Source: Sipunculus nudus (taxonomy: Eukaryota; Annelida; Sipuncula; Golfingiida; Sipunculidae). Taken from it: a DNA stretch of 64,000 nucleotides. Position 1 is the stretch's first letter. The number at the start of each line of letters is the position of its first letter. Under the pieces are notes generated by a model. That model made no database searches and was not told the origin of the DNA. It worked only from the letters and a program-made list of their open reading frames with translations. The position numbers and the translations under genes are program-made. The stretch spans positions 56,299,429 to 56,363,428 of the forward strand of contig CM049312.1 in the NCBI GenBank assembly GCA_026874595.1. The letters are read 5' to 3'. This document shows, piece after piece, positions 58,239 to 64,000 of this stretch.

Positions 58239-59789
58239 TACATCACTAACTGTAATTTCGAATAAGATTGCCTTTGGCTTGAAGAATTGTTTTCAGAGAG
58301 TCGCTTGTTTCCTATGACGACTATAGTCTTATCGTCGTGTCTAACAGTCTTTTTGTCCTTCAGTTTTTCTGTCCGTCGATTTTGTCAGACATGCTTGAAG
58401 GCAAAGTCTTCAATCACGGCTAAAATGTCATGCATGACTTAGGAAAGACCCCATTGTTTTCTATGCGGCTATGGCCACCCGGGGACGCTGCAGCTCAAAA
58501 CGTATTAAGTACCATTTTCTTTGGTTTTCTCAATTATGTCTGGAGGCAAAGTCTAAAAGCTATGTCATAATTATATGCAGTCTTCCATGAAGAGCCTATG
58601 GTTTTCCGTGAGGGCAAGGCCACCAGGTTGCGTTGCAGCTCGAAAAGTAGGATATCCCAAATTTGTGCGATATCTCGTTTACGATACACAATATCAAAAC
58701 CTTTCAGGCTGTCCCTGAAGCAATAGGCTCCATGAGCTATCTTTCTGATGAATAGGGGAGTCATTCTGCCGTAATGATGTTACGTATTCATTGAGAAGGT
58801 TTGTAAAATGTAAAAAAATATCTTTTTTTATCTTCTCACTCAAAATATCAGATGATAAAAGTTATTTAATTTGAATATGGATCATTCTGATCCGAAAAGA
58901 TGTCAAGGAGTTTGATAGATTTAAGGACTAGAAATAAAAAAGGATCGAGCTTCACTATTACGTCTGTAACAAGCGCATGCAGAAGTAAAAATACGTGATA
59001 GAAAGTTAATATAAAGAAACAAAAATAATTAAAAAAGCGTTCGATATGGGCACGCAAACCCTGCGTTAATAATTTGATTAAATTCCCTTGTTGCTCTCCA
59101 TATATTGATATGCCTGAAAAGATTGTATGGATTACCTTTAACTCGAAGGTTTTAAATAAACTGGTTTGTTGATTTATTGCCAAATTTAACATTTCTATAA
59201 TAACTTTTTTAATATAACTATATACAACTTTTCTAAACTCTTGATAAAAATCATGTCGTCCTTGCAAGGGTGAGCAAGCCGAATTAAACAATAAATGTTT
59301 AATCACAGTTGAAGAATTGCAAAGAAGTTTATCTTAAATACTATACACATTCATCCTGCATGATTCTACTTATAATATTGGACAGACTCAGAACGTGTCT
59401 ACCTAGGAACAATCAATCCTATTTTTTTGTATAATCCTATTGTCTCTGTATTATCATTAAAAGATGTAATCGAGATCGTCCCATTTCACTATTGTTAGGG
59501 GAACCTTACGTCAGCTTAGTGTAAATTACTGAACACCATGAGCCGTTTCCTTCAATGAGTAAAGGTGTCACCTGACTGGAACCATCGTTGTTCGGCGGGG
59601 AGAGCAGACCTGTGGAGCAACCATCGAATTAGTGATCAATGTCACGCATATTTTCTAGTCTAGGGTTCATATGTTTCCTGCGGTTCCGCATCACACACCA
59701 AAGTATGAACAGGATCCAGAATGTTGGCAGAAGAAGGTATGTGGTCACTGAGTGCTTTCTAGTTAATTCTTTGGAATTTTCACCTTTCC
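58239..59789. other. Upstream flank, no gene recognised
   Basis: A two-unit tandem repeat at about 58370-58690 shares CTGGAGGCAAAGTCT/CTTGAAGGCAAAGTCT and GCTGCAGCTC/GTTGCAGCTC. Otherwise nothing recognised. Confidence 0.45.
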
Positions 59790-60190
59790 AGCGGAAAGGT
59801 AATAATTAATGTTTGCCTTCCGCAAAAAAAATTCCTTTTCCCTAAAGAACCTACCATCATGTCAAACTTTAGTCACACTTCACTCAGGAAATCTCATTCC
59901 GTCATTATACATGCCAAACTACATGCACACTTGCATGCAAAAAAAACTGAATGTTTTCAACAGTAACACTTTCATATCAGAAACACGACTTTGCAGGGAA
60001 AACAGGACAAAAATAAGAGACGGAGGCCTAAATGGAATGCATAAGAAATTACAGACAATTTTTCTTGGAAAATAAAGGAAATATTGGGAGTTGGTAGAAC
60101 ACCACCTGTAAACTATTTCGTTTTTGTTTCATATCAATTACTCCTGATCAGCTATTAATGTGGAAAACATCTAGGTGTTTACCATTCCAA
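59790..60190 (+). repeat. Dispersed repeat, member B
   Basis: Partner of 43975-44400; colinear over about 400 bp with indels. Confidence 0.75.
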
Positions 60191-62390
60191 TGGATTGGTA
60201 CAGAATGAAAAATGTTCTGAGAAGATTGATGACATTTTGTGGAGGTTTAGGATGATAACCAGGAAACTATCTGTTAAATTTTTTAGGTAATCTGGATCAC
60301 CATTATTAGCCCAACTGACTATAAGTTAACTGAGCTATAGTCGTGCTCCATTGTCCGTCGTGCGTAGATGTGGCACGTTTTGAAACCGTAAGACCTAGGA
60401 ATCCTAAATTCGGCATAATGTTAGATGTCCCCACGATCTCCTACCAAGCCATAAACTGGATCTTTGCGACTTCGTTCCGTTGAGAAATTAAGGAAAAACC
60501 TCAATTTTAGTTAAAAACCTATTTTCACACTTCAGGACTGCCTAATATCAAAACCACTAATCTGTTTTTCCTCATATTTACAATTATTATTTCTCTATAT
60601 AGTTCCTATGTACATGTTAGGTCTGCATTATATAATTTAAAAAAGTTATGGGCCCAAACATATTGCACTTTGTAAAAAATCAGGAAAAATATTTGGTTAC
60701 TTAACACAAAAAATGTTAAAGCTAGGGACTTTTTTCAGTAATATAACTTTAATTAATCACAATTCAATTGTATTCCCAAAATTATATCAAAATCTTTTAC
60801 TTTTTTTAAATATTAGCAAAAATAAAAAATTTAGTTAAACTAAAGTTAAAGTCAAACTTAAAGTTAACCCAAATTTGACCATGGCACTTTTTTTTTCTCG
60901 TAAGTATATCTAATCTATTTTTTACAGCCGGGATACATGTGGATTTAATCTGTTGGAATTTGAAAGTAAAAAATTAAAATTATTACTTAAAAATTATTAT
61001 AATTATTGAAGTTTTACAGATACTCTAATGTATTTGCATTTTATATATCCAAGCCCCACTCTAGCTCACTACAGCCTTGCCAAGGTAACCTTATTAGTGA
61101 TGCAGCACTGGCAGAACACCCATGTTGTACTAAACAAACACCTATTCTCATGGGCCCTACCCTTACCCCCCCCCCCCCCCACACACACACACACAGCCAC
61201 CACCACCACCACCACCAATTATTTTGCAATACATGGTTTGTTATTGTCAACTGTATTTCTTTAATTGTAAAGCTGTTTTTGATCCAATGTGCACAGCATT
61301 CCTTGAAATATTAATTCAAGAAGTAATCCAAGAGATGCCACGTTGTTCTGATGAAGCATTTTTAAGAAATTGTTTTCTTTTAAATAATTAAACATAATAT
61401 AATTTAACCCATCAGTAGACATAATTTGAAAATATATGAAACAAATCTTGGATAAATAAAGGTGCAATTTAAAATTTTTAATTCTTGAGTGTATTTTCAT
61501 ATATTCATTGCTATGCAAATTAAAAAAAATATATATTTTATAAAAAATATACCTGTGTGCAAAATGTGATGTTACCTGACTAAATTATGTATAAATATTA
61601 ATGCATTTTAGATTTGTGAATCGATTTATATATTCAGATATATATGATATACTGTAAATATACAGAAAAATGTGCAAACCTAAAAAAATGCCTTAACAAA
61701 AGAAAAAAAAAGGATCTAATGAAAATATTTGTTCATTATTTTCCTGTCTCAGTGGAACGGAAATTAAAGTTATTTGCTTTTTTTCCATCTCTCTGCCTGT
61801 TTTTTAGTATTTAAAAAATAATTTTATTTAAATTAAATTTTATCCTTTACGTATATGCAGAGGTGCTGTAACTCCCACCATTCCCTGTATTTTTATCCAA
61901 AGGTGTTGTAACTCTCCCCGTCCCCAAGTTATTGAGCCTTAGTTCCTGAGCACTGAGTATAGTATTTTTATTGCAACTTCAAAAAATCTATGGTGATAAC
62001 CCATGGGTCCCGCTGTGACCCATGGGTCCCTTGTTATAATATAACATCAAAGAATTATATCTCATTGTTACATACGGCTATTTCATTAAAATAAAGTTAT
62101 TCATTGATATATGGGGGCATATGAGCCGTGGCTGGACTGTTGGTCTATACAGCAAGGTTTGATAACCAAAGATCCTTTTTACCGAGTAGTTTAATAAGGA
62201 TCCTGGCGGAGAATGTGTTCTCTGAGTACTTTCTTTTTTAAATGAAATCATTCCAACATTAACCTTCTAAGATTTATAAAAAAGGGCCCTGGAGAAATGG
62301 CCGAATATAGGATAACTGTGTGCGTGGTAACTGGAAGTCACAAGGTACAACTACATTAGATATTATATAACTACTAAGGGCGTGCGACTT
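60191..62390. other. AT-rich upstream sequence
   Basis: Holds a C-run/(CA)n/(CCA)n compound microsatellite at about 61168-61216. CTATAGTCGTGCTCCATTGT then CCGTCGTGCGTAG near 60336-60368 is repeat-like. No gene recognised. Confidence 0.45.
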
Positions 62391-62399
62391 TCTTATCCT

Positions 62400-62760
62400 A
62401 AAAAGCCGAACCAATCACGGGCATTATGCGTCGCGAGAGACCAAACGACACAGAGGACGTCCAGTGTGTTGCGACATCCCGTTGTGCCATGACAGTGGAC
62501 CGGTCACACAACACGTTGTTGAGAAGCACACGACACGAGGTGAGTGTCGGTTTTGCATTACGGGTCAAGCGATCGAGCATGTTGAATTTGTCGTACGATG
62601 GAAGCCCGTGTCAAGCTAGGTCGACACGGATCCTACAGTGAAGTTAGGGGATGCACACCGACACAACTTCCTACCAACTCACAGCATTCTCTGTGCCGTG
62701 TCCCAAGACGTGTGTCGGGCTTGGTCGCTTCGGCCCTTAAGTGTTACATGAACGATTACC
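62400..62760 (+). other. GC-richer island, possible promoter/first exon
   Basis: A CpG-rich block in AT-rich surroundings. It has a CCAAT motif (62411-62415), an open frame from an ATG at about 62426 (MRRERPNDTEDVQCVATS...), and a good donor (CACGAG/GTGAGTG) near 62540. No homology recognised. Could be an element, or an upstream exon of a gene running off the right end. Confidence 0.25.
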
Positions 62761-62879
62761 GGTTTTATATGTCTGCTTCGCATGTTGGTAATTCATTTAT
62801 AACACATTGTCATATCTGTCTATACCAGTTGTTTGTATTTGTTTTAATTCAACGTTTTGAATTACAAAGTCCTTTTTAG

Positions 62880-63627
62880 GACTATACAATACAGTATATA
62901 TCGCCATTTTTATGGCTGATGTGGCAAAGTTTCAGGAATTATTAGGTTTTCCGCCATTCTACAGCCAACAAGACTCCATGCAGCAATACTCAAATACAAA
63001 TTCATAACCAAGATTCTAAATCGTGAATACTATGGTTCAGGGTTAGATATACAAATTTGACAACTATGTTTCAGCTTATTCAGAAATGGACAATAAAATT
63101 GACATCTCATAATAAATGTTATCTTCGATAAAACACAAGTACACTATCAAATTAAAAAAAGTAAATTATGCTGCACTGATTTCGCTATATACTCATACCA
63201 GAATAAAACTAAGCAGATTACAAGCAGAAGATAACGAAAGTTACACGCACCGGAAAGTAACTGTTTAGCACACATATATAGCTTTTAAAATTCATACATC
63301 TCGCCAGGAGCACAAACATATATAAACGTCAAGGCTGCATACCCCACTACCCTTGTAATATGTAAGGCTGTGTACAACAGAAACAGATACGAGAATGAAA
63401 ATGATGCAATAATGTTTCTGATGGAAGAATAGTTTATAGTGGGTAATAAATAACGAAAAAGATATCACATAATGAGACAACTCACTGAAATAAAATGAAA
63501 CTGCCTGAAAATCCACCCGTCTATTAAGACCACTCTTGAGTGAACTTAAAGCATTCACATTGCAGTGCTGCCACTTTATACTTTTTTTAAAGTAACAAAC
63601 TTTTTTTCTGGCAAGGCTTCTTTTCAT

Positions 63628-63668
<41 letters not shown>

Positions 63669-64000
63669 TAAGGACTAAACACATATCTGTATCACTTCAC
63701 AATCAACTAGCACATTTATATGAAACACTTACAACCAAAGCAACTGACAGTGATCCAAAAGGCAAAATCAGAAAACAGCCAGCTCTTTCAAATAAACATA
63801 TATTAAACAATACTGAACACTACTTTTCCACCCATGGGACAATACGGTACTTTAAAACTACTTTTCATTTAATTCTCAAATGGAATACCATAAAATCATT
63901 AATCGTATGTTCTTAAAAAATAAATCTTTCAGCTTCATACAAATTTTGCCGCTAAGTAATGACCCCTATCCATTCTTTTAAATTACTTTGCAATATCGAT
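62880..64000. other. Right end of window, no gene recognised
   Basis: AT-rich, with a (TA)n tract at about 63632-63669. The short minus-strand open frame at 63292-63627 shows no homology and is judged incidental. Confidence 0.5.

Noticed and set aside
61028-61264. Proline/histidine-rich open frames
   Set aside because: They are translations of the C-run/(CA)n/(CCA)n microsatellite.

Overview
The window is eukaryotic nuclear DNA from an invertebrate, most likely a lophotrochozoan and plausibly a bivalve mollusc. This is inferred from long AT-rich introns around higher-GC exons, abundant (TA)n tracts, many small non-autonomous DNA elements, satellites and a degraded Ty3/gypsy fragment. The species cannot be fixed from the sequence alone. 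There is no prokaryotic feature, and I recognise no rRNA or functional tRNA gene.

The dominant feature is one complete minus-strand gene, 54327 down to 18993. I resolved it into 33 coding exons with matching splice phases throughout (4956 coding nt, 1651 aa). It encodes a sulfonylurea receptor homologue (ABCC8/ABCC9, SUR), the ABC-protein regulatory subunit of ATP-sensitive K+ channels. The order is TMD0 (exon 1), L0 linker (exons 2-3), TMD1 (4-10), NBD1 (11-17), a charged linker (17-19), TMD2 (20-27) and NBD2 (28-33). Its channel partner (Kir6 type) is not in the window.

Layout: 1-2721, AT-rich sequence with no recognised gene. 2722-2844, a second, diverged, in-phase copy of the SUR terminal exon, 16 kb downstream of the real one. 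3430-3750, a tRNA-like SINE candidate. 4370-6170 and 8945-10090, two copies of a duplicated module with a conserved short reading frame and promoter-like block. 12301-13054, a broken Ty3/gypsy pol fragment. 13085-16715, two adjacent satellite arrays (about 74 bp and about 140 bp monomers). 18993-54327, the SUR gene. 54328-64000, upstream sequence with hAT-like MITEs, microsatellites, a dispersed repeat and a GC-richer island near 62.4-62.75 kb.

The most unusual observations are: (1) intron 11 is built almost wholly of about fifty 25-bp repeats that each copy the exon 11/intron 11 splice-donor junction; (2) intron 5 holds a second, more degraded array derived from its own donor junction; (3) the duplicated terminal exon recalls the alternative C-terminal exons of vertebrate SUR2A/SUR2B, but lacks a conserved strand and may be a relic; (4) a GC-AG intron follows exon 13; (5) a 3-kb inverted-terminus element fills most of intron 12.
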